A DNA stretch of 64,000 nt. Source: Paragemmobacter straminiformis. Lineage in GTDB: Bacteria > Pseudomonadota > Alphaproteobacteria > Rhodobacterales > Rhodobacteraceae. The stretch spans positions 310,001 to 374,000 of the forward strand of contig NZ_JACLQD010000001.1 in the NCBI RefSeq assembly GCF_014243445.1. Reading direction: 5' to 3'. Shown in pieces: positions 16,242 to 28,009 of the stretch. Position numbers and translations under genes: made by a program. The notes under the pieces are model-generated. The model ran no database searches. It was not told where the DNA came from and saw only the letters and a list, made by a program, of their open reading frames with translations. Numbering within the stretch: the first letter of the stretch is position 1; every line of letters begins with the position of its first letter.

Positions 16242-17363
16242 TTGTCCGATCTGTTGCGTCTGGGACTGCATGACCTGCATGTCTCACTCGGGGGCAAGAT
16301 GGTCCCCTTTGCGGGCTATGACATGCCCGTGCAATATCCTGCCGGAGTGATGAAGGAACACATCCACACCCGCACCGCGGCGGGTCTGTTCGATGTGAGC
16401 CACATGGGGCAGGTGATCCTGCACCCCAAGGGCAGCATGGCCGACCTTGCACTGGTCTTCGAGGCGCTGATGCCGGTCGATGTGCTGGGTCTGGCACAGG
16501 GACGGCAACGCTATGGCCTGTTCACCAATGACGCGGGCGGCATCCTTGACGACCTGATGTTCGCCAACCGCGGCGACCACCTTTTCGTCGTCGTCAACGC
16601 CGCCTGCAAACACGCCGACGTGGCCCATATGCGCGCGCATCTGTCCGCCGTGGCCGAGGTCGAGTTCATCGAGAACCGCGCCCTTCTGGCGCTTCAGGGT
16701 CCGCAGGCGGGCGATGTTCTGGCCCGACTGATCCCCGAAACCGCCGCCATGCGCTTCATGGATGTGGCCCGCCCCCTGTGGCAAGGGACCGAGCTTTGGG
16801 TATCGCGCTCGGGCTACACGGGCGAGGACGGGTTCGAAATCTCGGTCCCCGAGGCGCGGGCCGAAGCCTTCGCCAAGGCGCTGCTGGCCGAACCCGAAGT
16901 GCTTCCCATCGGCCTCGGCGCGCGCGACTCGCTGCGGCTTGAGGCGGGGCTTTGCCTTTACGGCCATGACATCGACACCACCACCAGCCCCGTCGAAGCG
17001 GGCCTGACATGGGCGATCCAGAAAGCCCGCCGCGCGGGCGGCGACCGTGCGGGCGGCTTCCCCGGAGCGCCGCGCATCCTGTCCGAACTCGCAACCGGCC
17101 CCGCCCGCCTGCGCGTCGGCCTGCGCCCCGATGGCCGCGCCCCGATGCGCGAAGGCACCGCCATCTTCTCGGACAAGGACGAGAGCATCGGCACCATCAC
17201 CTCGGGCGGTTTCGGCCCCTCGGTCGAAGCCCCCGTTGCAATGGGCTACGTCTCGGCCCCAAATGCCGCAACGGGGACCACCCTGTTGGGCGAGCTGCGG
17301 GGCAAGCGCCTTCCGGTCACCGTAACCGACCTGCCTTTCCATCCGACATCCTACAAGCGTTAG
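16242..17363 (+). CDS. gcvT: Glycine cleavage system T protein (aminomethyltransferase)
   Basis: T protein releases ammonia from the aminomethyl-lipoyl H protein and makes 5,10-methylene-tetrahydrofolate. The N-terminus LHDLHVSLGGKMVPFAGYDMP, SHMGQ, and the later SRSGYTGEDGFEI and LGARDSLRLEAGL segments are diagnostic. The start is taken as TTG at 16242 (giving MSDLLRLGLHDLH, about 373 residues), because GGAGAGG lies just upstream and homologues begin there; in-frame ATGs at 16227 and 16197 would add 5 or 15 residues. It is the first gene behind the glycine riboswitch, 10 bases from gcvH. Confidence 0.95.
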   Translation: MSDLLRLGLHDLHVSLGGKMVPFAGYDMPVQYPAGVMKEHIHTRTAAGLFDVSHMGQVILHPKGSMADLALVFEALMPVDVLGLAQGRQRYGLFTNDAGGILDDLMFANRGDHLFVVVNAACKHADVAHMRAHLSAVAEVEFIENRALLALQGPQAGDVLARLIPETAAMRFMDVARPLWQGTELWVSRSGYTGEDGFEISVPEARAEAFAKALLAEPEVLPIGLGARDSLRLEAGLCLYGHDIDTTTSPVEAGLTWAIQKARRAGGDRAGGFPGAPRILSELATGPARLRVGLRPDGRAPMREGTAIFSDKDESIGTITSGGFGPSVEAPVAMGYVSAPNAATGTTLLGELRGKRLPVTVTDLPFHPTSYKR

Positions 17364-17373
17364 GGAAAAGATC

Positions 17374-17733
17374 ATGAAATACACCGAAGAACATGAATGG
17401 CTGCGCGTCGAAGGCGATCTGGTCGTCGTCGGCATCACCGAACATGCCGCGACCCAGCTTGGCGATGTGGTTTTCGTCGAACTGCCCGAGACCGAAACCA
17501 TGGTCGCCGCGGGAGACGAGGCCGTGGTGATCGAAAGCGTCAAGGCGGCCTCCGACATCCTTGCCCCCGTCGATGGCGAGATCGTCGAGGTGAACTCGAA
17601 ACTCGTCGACAACCCCGGCCTCGTGAACGACGACCCCACCGGTTCGGCGTGGTTCTTCAAGATGAAGATCGACGACCTGTCGGTGCTCGACCAGTTCATG
17701 GACGAGGACGAATACAACGACCTGATCGCCTGA
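17374..17733 (+). CDS. gcvH: Glycine cleavage system H protein (lipoyl carrier)
   Basis: 119-residue lipoyl carrier that shuttles the aminomethyl group from GcvP to GcvT and electrons to the L protein. The lipoylated lysine is Lys57 in ESVKAASD. The start HEWLRVEGD and the C-terminal YNDLIA are family-typical. It follows gcvT by 10 bases and precedes gcvP by 100, all on the riboswitch-controlled transcript. The length is standard and no residue of the lipoyl loop is missing. Confidence 0.97.
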   Translation: MKYTEEHEWLRVEGDLVVVGITEHAATQLGDVVFVELPETETMVAAGDEAVVIESVKAASDILAPVDGEIVEVNSKLVDNPGLVNDDPTGSAWFFKMKIDDLSVLDQFMDEDEYNDLIA

Positions 17734-17833
17734 CGATCGGAAAAGCCGGTTCCTGCAAGGACATTTGCAAGATCCCCAAAAGGATTTTGCGGGCGCGGAC
17801 TGCGCCCGCATCCCCCCGCACCGGAGCAGCGCC

Positions 17834-20671
<2,838 letters not shown>

Positions 20672-20828
20672 GGACAGGCAGGTTGGTCGCACCGGGGATC
20701 GGGCGCGTCGCGGCGCGCCCGGTTGCCGCCGAACCCGACCCGCGCGCCCCTGCCCGCCCCTGCTGGCCGCGCCGCTTGGCAGCGGGGCCGATGCGGCTTA
20801 GACAGGGTGCGAACGCGAAAGGGGCAGC

Positions 20829-21422
20829 ATGACGCCGGACAGCGAAAAAAGCCCGAAACCTTCGGCCGAGGGGTTGGCCGCCGCTGCGGGGGCCGCATCG
20901 AAGCGCGGCTTGCCGCCGGTGCATCTGTGGAATCCGCCCTTTTGCGGCGACATCGACATGCGCATCGCCCGCGACGGCATCTGGTTCTATCAGGGCACGC
21001 CCATCGGGCGCCCGGGCATGGTCAAGCTGTTCTCCGGCATCCTGAAACGGGAAGGAGACCGGTATTTCCTTGTCACTCCCGTCGAAAAGGTCGGCATCAC
21101 GGTCGATGACGCGCCTTTTCTTGCGGTCGATTTCACCGCCGAAGGTGCGGGCCGCGATCAGGTGCTGCGCTTTGTCACGCAGGTCGGAGACGAGGTGGCG
21201 GCAGGTGCCGAAAACCCAATCAGGGTTGAACGGAACGGCGCCGATGGCGAACCCTCGCCCTATGTCCACATCCGCGCGGGGCTGGATGCGCTGATCGACC
21301 GCAAGTCGTTTTACCGGCTGATCGAGCTGGGCGTCCACGAGATGCACGAGGGAAAAAGCTGGTTTGGCCTCTGGTCCTCGGGCAGGTTCTTTCCGGTGAT
21401 TCCTTCGAGTGACCTGACCTGA
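20829..21422 (+). CDS. DUF1285 domain protein
   Basis: 197 residues. After a variable N-terminal 30 residues it matches DUF1285: PPVHLWNPPFCGDIDMRIA, then IWFYQGTPIGR, VKLFSGIL and a closing IELGVHEMHEGKSWFGLWS. No signal peptide or membrane segment. The family structure suggests a small-molecule or protein-binding beta-rich fold, but the function is unknown. Its stop overlaps the next ATG (TGATG), so it is translationally coupled to the hydroxypyruvate isomerase gene. That pairing may be incidental. Confidence 0.85.
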   Translation: MTPDSEKSPKPSAEGLAAAAGAASKRGLPPVHLWNPPFCGDIDMRIARDGIWFYQGTPIGRPGMVKLFSGILKREGDRYFLVTPVEKVGITVDDAPFLAVDFTAEGAGRDQVLRFVTQVGDEVAAGAENPIRVERNGADGEPSPYVHIRAGLDALIDRKSFYRLIELGVHEMHEGKSWFGLWSSGRFFPVIPSSDLT

Positions 21423-22198
21423 TGCCCCGTTACGCCGCAAATGTGACCATGCTCTTCACCGAGGTGCCGACGCTCGCGCGTCCGGACCTCGCACGCGAGG
21501 CGGGATTCGACGGGGTCGAGGTGCTGTTCCCCTATGACCACCCGCTGAAAGACTGGCAGGCCGCGCTGACCGGAATGCCCGTGGCGCTGATCAACACGCC
21601 GCCGGGCGACTGGGCGGCGGGCGACCGGGGCTATGCGGCCGTTCCGGGGGCCGTGGGCGATTTCCGCCAAAGCTTCCTGCGCGGGGCCGAGGTGGCGACG
21701 CAGCTCGGGGCCGCGCGGCTGCATGTGATGGCGGGCGTGGCCAAGGGCGAACAGGCGGAAGCCACCTATCGCGACAACCTTGCATGGGCCGCCGAACAGG
21801 CCCCCGAGCTGACGCTGTGCATCGAACCGCTGAATGCCGACGACATGCCGGGCTATTTCCTGAACGACTTCGACCAGGCCGCGCGGATCGTCGACGACCT
21901 TGGCCTTGCCAGTCTCGGCATCCAGTTCGACCTGTGGCACGCGGCCCGCATCCACGGTGATGCCGATGCCGTCTGGGCGCGGCACAAAAGCCGCGTCAAT
22001 CACATCCAGATCGCCGGTTTTCCGTCCCGGAACGAACCCGGCGGCGGCGGTTTCGACCTGACCGGCCTTTGCACCGAACTCGACGAAACCGGCTGGTCCG
22101 GCTGGGTCGCCGCCGAATATCTGCCCGTCCGCGCCACGGTTCACGGGCTGATGTGGCTGAACGCGCTGAAAAGCCGCGCGCGTCTGATCGGGGCCTAG
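21422..22198 (+). CDS. hyi: Hydroxypyruvate isomerase family protein
   Basis: 258-residue TIM-barrel of the Hyi/OtnI family, which interconverts hydroxypyruvate and tartronate semialdehyde or 2-oxo-sugar acids. Family marks are the N-terminal YAANVTMLFTEVP, GFDGVEVLFPYD, LCIEPLNADDMPGYFL with the metal-binding Glu, QFDLWHA, and NHIQIAGFPSRNEPG. The protein is cytoplasmic and metal-dependent. It lies just downstream of the glycine cleavage genes, which fits a role in glyoxylate and hydroxypyruvate metabolism, although no glyoxylate carboligase gene is in the window. Confidence 0.88.
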   Translation: MPRYAANVTMLFTEVPTLARPDLAREAGFDGVEVLFPYDHPLKDWQAALTGMPVALINTPPGDWAAGDRGYAAVPGAVGDFRQSFLRGAEVATQLGAARLHVMAGVAKGEQAEATYRDNLAWAAEQAPELTLCIEPLNADDMPGYFLNDFDQAARIVDDLGLASLGIQFDLWHAARIHGDADAVWARHKSRVNHIQIAGFPSRNEPGGGGFDLTGLCTELDETGWSGWVAAEYLPVRATVHGLMWLNALKSRARLIGA

Positions 22199-22265
22199 CC
22201 TCCGAAGGGCTTGCCCCTGCCGCGCTCTGGGGTAAAATGCCCGCCACCGCTTAGCAGGAAAGACC

Positions 22266-22457
22266 GTGCCCATGACCGTCGACGCGCCCGAGACCCAGAT
22301 CGTCACCACCTGGAAGGTCGCCTGCGACGGGGGAGAAGGCGCGCTTGGCCATCCGCGCGTCTGGCTGGCGATCCCGCAGGACACGGGCTTTGTCGAATGC
22401 GGCTATTGCGACAAGCGCTACGTGATCGACCGCGACCACGCCCACGACGACCACTGA
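22266..22457 (+). CDS. Zinc-finger (CHCC) domain protein
   Basis: 63 residues with the CHCC zinc ligands Cys20, His29, Cys45 and Cys48 and the segment HPRVWLAIP, as in the zf-CHCC family related to the NDUFS6 accessory subunit of mitochondrial complex I. Alphaproteobacteria keep it as a short protein that may bind complex I. The GTG at 22266 has AGGAA at good distance; an ATG two codons later is the alternative. It is a small single gene between hyi and the phasin. Confidence 0.85.
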   Translation: MPMTVDAPETQIVTTWKVACDGGEGALGHPRVWLAIPQDTGFVECGYCDKRYVIDRDHAHDDH

Positions 22458-22568
22458 TCGCGCGGGCCGCGCGCGGCGCTTGGCAAGCCTCTGCCGATTG
22501 CGCCGGATCAAGGACGGATCGCATTAATCTGTGCTACCATCGGCTCCGCAATCTAGCGGAGAGCGATC

Positions 22569-22916
22569 ATGGCAAAACCGACCGATCCCAGTCAAGCAGA
22601 CCCGACCGAACCGGCCAAGGGCGTGATGCAGGCGCAGGTGCGCATGATGGACGCCGTGCTGAAGCAGAATATCGAGGCGCTGGATTTCCTGAAAACCCGC
22701 TTCGAGAAAGACCGCGCCATGTTGGGCGAACTGGCCGCCGCCCCCGATGCCACGGCGGCGGGTGCGGTGCTTTCGGGGTTCTGGCAGCGTCTCGCCTCGG
22801 ATTACATGCAAGAGGCGGGGCGGCTGTCATCGCTGATGCAGGCCACCGCGCAAGAGATCGGCGAAGGCACGCAGGACGAAATCCGCAGCGCGCTGGGTCG
22901 CAAGACGGGCAAATAG
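22569..22916 (+). CDS. Phasin-family-like protein
   Basis: 115 residues, largely helical: repeated heptad-like hydrophobics around AQVRMMDAVLKQNIEALDFLKTRF and FWQRLASDYMQEAGRL. Size and composition are those of phasin proteins that coat polyhydroxyalkanoate granules. No signal peptide, so cytoplasmic. GGAG precedes the ATG. No PHA synthase gene is in the window, and phasin-like helical proteins can be misassigned, so the role is moderately supported. Confidence 0.7.
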   Translation: MAKPTDPSQADPTEPAKGVMQAQVRMMDAVLKQNIEALDFLKTRFEKDRAMLGELAAAPDATAAGAVLSGFWQRLASDYMQEAGRLSSLMQATAQEIGEGTQDEIRSALGRKTGK

Positions 22917-22941
22917 CCGGCCCGACAGGGCGCGCGCCCTG

Positions 22942-23463
22942 CTAGCTGACAGGGATGTCGACCGGACCGCAGCGCATCCGCGCCTCGGCCTTCGGGCGGC
23001 CGTCGGCGAAATAGTCGACCACATGTTCGCCTGACCAGCTTTGCACCAGATCCCCGCCGTTCGACAGCCCGCGCCCGATGGCGGTGCCGGTGTAGTAATC
23101 CTGATAGGAGTAGAACACCGAAACCGTCATGCCATCGGAACAGGTCACATCCGCCTGACCAAGGCCAAGGGCGTTCCGGGTCACCCATGTTCCGCTGCAA
23201 GCCACCCCGTCATCGGTCTTACCCGACAACCACCCCTCGCCACGGCCAAAGGCGCGGCCGTTGAACCAGCGGCCCTCGGTTCCGATGCAGGCCAGAATAC
23301 GCGAACAACTGCCGGAATCATCGGTCACAAGACAGACGGTTCCCTTTGCGTCGTCGGCACCCGGGGCCGCGCTGTTTTCGGCGGCCGCACCCAAGGGCAA
23401 CACCGCGACAAGACAGGCCAGAACACCACCGGAACGCACATCGGCCACCCTTGCGCAACACAT
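22942..23463 (-). CDS. Secreted cysteine-containing hypothetical protein
   Basis: About 173 residues with a hydrophobic N-terminal export segment (GGVLACLVAVLPLGAAAEN). The mature chain has several cysteines (GTVCLVTDDSGSCSRILACIG, VACSGTW, VTCSDG, MRCG), suggesting disulfides in the periplasm or outside. I do not recognise the family. The start at 23463 is tentative because no good ribosome site is present; frames extending to 23592 would overlap polA and look unnatural. It is divergent from polA, with 115 bases between. Confidence 0.6.
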   Translation of the reverse strand: MCCARVADVRSGGVLACLVAVLPLGAAAENSAAPGADDAKGTVCLVTDDSGSCSRILACIGTEGRWFNGRAFGRGEGWLSGKTDDGVACSGTWVTRNALGLGQADVTCSDGMTVSVFYSYQDYYTGTAIGRGLSNGGDLVQSWSGEHVVDYFADGRPKAEARMRCGPVDIPVS

Positions 23464-23578
23464 CCCGCAACCATAGGGCGATCCACGTCCCCGATCAACA
23501 TGCCCGCTCCCTGCATCCGCCCTTTGCCGCCCCGCCGCCCCGTGCCATAACGCGCTGAACCAATCGGAGACGCCGCGC

Positions 23579-26398
23579 ATGACCTTCGGCAAGGGCTGCC
23601 ACCTTCACCTGATCGACGGATCGGCCTTCATCTTCCGCGCCTATCACGCGCTTCCGCCGCTCACACGCAAATCCGACGGCCTGCCCGTCGGCGCGGTGGC
23701 GGGCTTTTGCAACCTGCTCTGGGGCGAACTGACCACCACCCGCAGCCAAGAGGCACCCACCCATCTTGCGGTGATCTTCGACGCGGGTTCCATCACCTTC
23801 CGCAACGAGATCTACCCCGAATACAAGGCCAACCGCCCCGAACTGCCCGAAGACCTCCGCCCGCAATTCGCCTTTACCCGCGAAGCCACGCGCGCCTTCA
23901 ACGTGCCCTGCATCGAGATCGACGGCTACGAGGCCGACGACATCATCGCCACCCTGTCCCGCCGCGCCCGCGAGGCCGGGGGGACGGTGACGATCATCTC
24001 CTCCGACAAGGACCTGATGCAACTGGTGGGCAACGGGGTCGACATGCTCGACCCGATGAAGAACAAGCGGATCGGGTTGGACGAGGTGTTCGAGAAATTC
24101 GGCGTCGCCCCCGACCGCGTGGTCGATGTGCAGGCGCTGGCCGGAGATTCGGTCGACAACGTGCCGGGCGCGCCGGGGATCGGGATCAAGACCGCCGCCC
24201 TGCTGATCAACGAATTCGGCAGCCTCGAATCCCTGCTGGAACGGGCAGGCGAAATCCCCCAGCCCAAGCGGCGCGAGGCGCTGGTGAACAACGCCGATCT
24301 GATCCGCATTTCCAAGCGTCTCGTCGCGCTCGATGCCGATATGCCGCTCGACGTCGGGCTGGAAACGCTCGAACTGAAAGAGCCGGACCCCGACACGATC
24401 CTCGGCTTTCTCAACGCGATGGAATTCCGCACCCTGACCCGCCGTGTGGCCGAGAAGCTGAAGGTCGAGGCCCCCGCGCTCGACGCCGACAAGGGCACCG
24501 AGGTGCAGACGCAGGCCACGCAGGCGGCGACGGCCCCCTTCGTCCATGACGCCTATGAAGCCGTGCGCGATGCGGCGGCCTTGCAGGCATGGGTCGCCCG
24601 CATCCGCGAGCGCGGCTACGTGGCGGTCGATACCGAAACCACCAGCCTTGACGAAATGCGCGCCGACCTTGTCGGCATCTCGCTGGCGACCGAGGCGGGG
24701 CTGGCCTGCTACATCCCGCTGGGCCACCGCACCGGCACCGACGATCTGTTCGGCACCGCCCAGCGCGCCGAAGGGCAGATGGCCGAGGCCGAGGCGCTGG
24801 CGATCCTGAAACCCGTTCTGGAAGACCCCGCGATCCTCAAGATCGGGCAGAACATGAAGTATGACGCCAAGATCTTCGCCCGCCGTGGCGTGCATGTGGC
24901 GCCGATCGACGACACGATGCTCATGTCCTATGCCATGCATGCGGGGCTGCACAATCACGGCATGGATGCGCTGTCGGAAACCTACCTCGGCCATGTGCCG
25001 ATCCCGATCAAATCGCTGCTCGGGTCGGGCAAGGCACAGGTGACATTCGACCGCGTCCCTGTGGATCAGGCGGTGCGCTATGCCGCCGAAGATGCCGATG
25101 TGACGCTGCGGCTGTGGCAGCTTTTCAAGCCGATGCTGCACAAGGCGCGGGTGACGACCGTCTACGAAACGCTCGAACGCCCGCTGGTCCCCGTGCTTGC
25201 CGATATGGAGATGGCGGGAATCCAGGTCGACCGCGATACGCTGTCGCGCATGTCCAACGCCTTTGCGCAAAAGATGGCGGGCCTCGAGGCCGAGATCCAG
25301 GAGATCGCGGGCGAGCCCTTCAACGTCGGCAGCCCCAAGCAATTGGGCGAGGTTCTGTTCGACCGGCTTCAGGTGCCGGGGGGCGAAAAGGGCAAGACCG
25401 GGGCCTATGCCACGGGGGCCGACATCCTCGAGGACATCACCACGCTGCAAGATGCCCATCCGCAGGCGGCACGGCTTGCCGCGCGCGTGCTTGACTGGCG
25501 GCAGCTGTCCAAGCTGAAATCCACCTATACCGACGCGCTGCAAGACCACATCAACCCCGAAACGGGCCGCGTCCACACCAGCTATTCGATCACGGGTGCC
25601 GTGACGGGGCGACTGTCGTCGAACGACCCGAACCTTCAGAACATCCCCGTCCGCAGCGAAGAGGGCCGCCGCATCCGCGAGGCCTTTGTCGCCCCAAGGG
25701 GCCGCGTTCTGGTCAGCCTCGACTACAGCCAGATCGAGCTGCGCATCCTTGCCCATGTCGCCGATATCTCCGAATTGCAGCAGGCCTTCCGGCAGGGGGT
25801 GGACATCCACGCCCTGACAGCCTCGGAAATGTTCAACGTGCCGCTGGACCAGATGACCAGCGACATCCGCCGCAAGGCCAAGGCGATCAACTTCGGCGTG
25901 ATCTACGGCATCTCGGGCTTCGGCCTTGCCCGCAACCTGCGCATCCCTCGGGCCGAGGCGCAGGGCTTCATCGACCGCTACTTCGAACGCTTCCCCGGCA
26001 TCAGGACCTATATGTCCGAAACCGTCAAATCCGCGCAGGCCGCGGGCTATGTGCAGACGCTGTTCGGTCGGAAAATCAACACGCCCGAAATCAACGCCAA
26101 GGGGCCGACCGCAGGCTTTGCCAAGCGGGCGGCGATCAACGCGCCCATCCAGGGCACCGCCGCCGATGTGATCCGCCGCGCCATGATCCGCATGCCCGCC
26201 GCCATCGCGGACCTGCCCGCGACGATGCTCTTGCAGGTGCATGACGAATTGCTCTTCGAGGTGGACGAGGACGCCGCAGCCACCCTTGTCGCCCGCGCCA
26301 AGGATGTGATGGAAGGGGCCGCAGCGCCCGCCGTGCATTTCAAGGTGCCGCTGATCGTCGAGGCGGGCCAGGGCCAGACATGGGCGGCCGCGCATTGA
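23579..26398 (+). CDS. polA: DNA polymerase I
   Basis: 939 residues with all three domains. The 5'-3' flap nuclease domain (about 1-290) has LIDGSAFIFRAYHA and EADDIIATL. The 3'-5' proofreading domain has an intact DxE motif in VAVDTETTSLDE and a late RYAAEDADVTLRL. The polymerase domain has motif A (SLDYSQIELRILAH), motif B (RRKAKAINFGVIYG) and motif C (LLQVHDELLFE). It fills Okazaki fragment gaps and repair patches. The length is normal and the frame intact. A YdeI-like gene overlaps its 3' end. Confidence 0.97.
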   Translation: MTFGKGCHLHLIDGSAFIFRAYHALPPLTRKSDGLPVGAVAGFCNLLWGELTTTRSQEAPTHLAVIFDAGSITFRNEIYPEYKANRPELPEDLRPQFAFTREATRAFNVPCIEIDGYEADDIIATLSRRAREAGGTVTIISSDKDLMQLVGNGVDMLDPMKNKRIGLDEVFEKFGVAPDRVVDVQALAGDSVDNVPGAPGIGIKTAALLINEFGSLESLLERAGEIPQPKRREALVNNADLIRISKRLVALDADMPLDVGLETLELKEPDPDTILGFLNAMEFRTLTRRVAEKLKVEAPALDADKGTEVQTQATQAATAPFVHDAYEAVRDAAALQAWVARIRERGYVAVDTETTSLDEMRADLVGISLATEAGLACYIPLGHRTGTDDLFGTAQRAEGQMAEAEALAILKPVLEDPAILKIGQNMKYDAKIFARRGVHVAPIDDTMLMSYAMHAGLHNHGMDALSETYLGHVPIPIKSLLGSGKAQVTFDRVPVDQAVRYAAEDADVTLRLWQLFKPMLHKARVTTVYETLERPLVPVLADMEMAGIQVDRDTLSRMSNAFAQKMAGLEAEIQEIAGEPFNVGSPKQLGEVLFDRLQVPGGEKGKTGAYATGADILEDITTLQDAHPQAARLAARVLDWRQLSKLKSTYTDALQDHINPETGRVHTSYSITGAVTGRLSSNDPNLQNIPVRSEEGRRIREAFVAPRGRVLVSLDYSQIELRILAHVADISELQQAFRQGVDIHALTASEMFNVPLDQMTSDIRRKAKAINFGVIYGISGFGLARNLRIPRAEAQGFIDRYFERFPGIRTYMSETVKSAQAAGYVQTLFGRKINTPEINAKGPTAGFAKRAAINAPIQGTAADVIRRAMIRMPAAIADLPATMLLQVHDELLFEVDEDAAATLVARAKDVMEGAAAPAVHFKVPLIVEAGQGQTWAAAH

Positions 26399-26964
26399 CC
26401 CGCGCGCCCGTCCCCCTGACCTTTGCCACGCCCGAAGAATGGAACTTCTGGCTCTCGCAGCGCCATGACAAGGCCGCCGATGTCTGGCTGCGCCTTGCAA
26501 AAAAGGCCACCGGCACCGCCTCGATCGACTGGGAACAGGCCATCGAGGAGGCCATCGTCTGGGGCTGGATCGACGCGCAGAAAAAGCCCGACGGGCTGCA
26601 CCACATATTGCACCGCTTCACCCCGCGCCGTGCGGGCAGCCCGTGGACGGCCAAGGCCCGCGCCACGGCCGAAAAGCTGATCGCGGGCGGCTGGATGGAA
26701 GACCCCGGCCTTGCCGAAGTCGCCCGCGCCCGCGCCGATGGCCGCTGGGAGGCCGCCTATGCCGGCGATAAGACCGCCGAAATCCCCGATGATTTCCTCA
26801 CCGCGCTTGACGCCGCACCCGAAGCCGCCGCCACCGCCTTCAACGCCCTCTCTGCCAAGGCCCGCGCGGCACTGGCCTTCCGGCTGTCGACCGCCAAGAC
26901 CCCGTCGGCCCGCAGCCGCCGCATTGCCGAATACATCGAAACCCTGACGAAAAGCGGCGACTGA
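26380..26964 (+). CDS. YdeI/OmpD-associated family protein
   Basis: 194 residues matching the YdeI-like family: FATPEEWNFWL, EEAIVWGWIDAQKK, FTPRRAGSPWTAKA, and the C-terminal AKTPSARSRRIAEYIETL. No signal peptide. The family is widespread and its biochemical role is unsettled; despite the name there is no sign of membrane association here. The ATG at 26380 overlaps the end of polA by 19 bases, with a TTG at 26395 as the alternative. The overlap suggests read-through transcription from polA. Confidence 0.85.
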   Translation: MGGRALTRAPVPLTFATPEEWNFWLSQRHDKAADVWLRLAKKATGTASIDWEQAIEEAIVWGWIDAQKKPDGLHHILHRFTPRRAGSPWTAKARATAEKLIAGGWMEDPGLAEVARARADGRWEAAYAGDKTAEIPDDFLTALDAAPEAAATAFNALSAKARAALAFRLSTAKTPSARSRRIAEYIETLTKSGD

Positions 26965-26980
26965 CCGCTTCAGCCTTGTC

Positions 26981-27022
26981 CAAATACTCGCGGGGGGTGC
27001 GGGGGCGGCAGGCCCCCGCCGC
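26981..27022. repeat. Intergenic hairpin-CAAATA element, copy 3
   Basis: CAAATACTCGCGGGGGGTGC followed by a perfect stem GCGGGGGC/GCCCCCGC with loop GGCAG. The stem lies 15 bases beyond the 3' end of the minus-strand DUF1203 gene and the CAAATA tail is distal, the same layout relative to the gene as copies 2, 5, 6 and 7. Confidence 0.75.
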
Positions 27023-27033
27023 AAGGGCCGTCC

Positions 27034-27498
27034 CTAGGCCCGTTCGATGCGAAGCTGAAAACAGTTGTTCCGCGCCGAACGGACATGAACGCAAGCCACA
27101 TCCCCGCGCCCCAGCAGCTCTGCCGCCCGCGCGGGAATGGACTGCGTCGGCACCACCGCGCCCGTGCCATAGACGATGCGCTCGTCCGGCCCGTATCCCC
27201 TGACGATGTAATCGGGCGAGGAGAGAACCTCGGGCATCCCTTCCCCGCCCCCCGCTTCGCAGGGCGCGGCACATAGAAAGATCGGCCCCGTCTCGGCATA
27301 GGGTTGAAGACTGCCGAAAGGCCGATGCGCCAGCACCAGCATCCCGGCGCCTGCGGGGATCATGCGCAGGCAATGGCGGCACGGGTTGCCGCCCCCGTCG
27401 CTGACCCGCCGCTCGGGCGGCAGGCCATAGGCATCGGGACCGCCTGCCTGATAGGCCCGGACGATGTCGGTGGGGATGGGAAGAAATCGCAAGGTCAT
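27034..27498 (-). CDS. DUF1203 domain protein
   Basis: 154 residues matching DUF1203: start MTLRFLPIPTDIVRAYQAG, a pair of cysteines in NPCRHCLRMIPAG, then YAETGPIFLCAAPCE and PDYIVRGYG, and a C-terminal HVRSARNNCFQL. The conserved Cys/His residues suggest a metal site, but the function is unknown. The start at 27498 has AGGA upstream; the frame is open back to 27741 but that part overlaps the HIT gene and is Arg/Pro-rich. It is the last of a minus-strand run after the HIT gene. Confidence 0.88.
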   Translation of the reverse strand: MTLRFLPIPTDIVRAYQAGGPDAYGLPPERRVSDGGGNPCRHCLRMIPAGAGMLVLAHRPFGSLQPYAETGPIFLCAAPCEAGGGEGMPEVLSSPDYIVRGYGPDERIVYGTGAVVPTQSIPARAAELLGRGDVACVHVRSARNNCFQLRIERA

Positions 27499-27613
27499 GG
27501 CATCCTCGGACAAAAGACACCGCAACCTTGCAGGCCCCCGCCCCCGGCGCGACCCGTTTCCTGCGCAAACCTTTCTGCCTTCGCACCACGGCGGCTTGCC
27601 GCGGCGCGGGGGG

Positions 27614-28009
27614 TCAGCCCTTTTCGACCATCCGGCCCAGCGGGCGTCCGGCAAGGATATGCAGGTGGTAATGCGGCACTTCCTGCCCGCCATGCCCACC
27701 CGCGTTGGTGATGGCACGGTAGCCCGGCCCGCCCGAAGCAAGGCTTGCCCCGATCAGCGCACAGACCGATGCGGCTGTGCGGTGGAAATCGACGATCTCG
27801 GCCTCGGACGCCTCGGCTGCGAAATGGTCAAATGTGGCATAAGGCCCCTTGGGAATCACCAGCACATGGTCGGGCGCTTGCGGGGCGATATCGCGGAAAG
27901 CCAGCGTATGCGCGGTCTCCAGCACGGTGTTGTTCGGAATCTCGCCACGCAGGATGCGGGCGAAGATATTCGTCGGGTCGTAATCATGCGGCATGATCGG
28001 GTCCGTCAA
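27614..28009 (-). CDS. HIT-family nucleotide hydrolase
   Basis: 131-residue histidine-triad protein with HYHLHIL: His113, His115 and His117, where the middle histidine would be the nucleophile. NIFARILRGEIP and DHVLVIPK are typical of the Hint branch that hydrolyses AMP-linked or similar phosphoramidates. Cytoplasmic. Its ATG overlaps the stop of the upstream glycosyltransferase gene (ATGA), so the two are coupled, an unusual partner for a housekeeping hydrolase. The length is normal. Confidence 0.92.
   Translation of the reverse strand: MTDPIMPHDYDPTNIFARILRGEIPNNTVLETAHTLAFRDIAPQAPDHVLVIPKGPYATFDHFAAEASEAEIVDFHRTAASVCALIGASLASGGPGYRAITNAGGHGGQEVPHYHLHILAGRPLGRMVEKG

Noticed and set aside
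20701-20720. GC-rich hairpin after gcvP as an intrinsic terminator
   Set aside because: A 7-bp stem is present but no T-run follows, so it is not listed as a terminator.
23495-26500. 1001-codon minus-strand frame opposite polA
   Set aside because: Antisense shadow; polA has all three domains and catalytic motifs.
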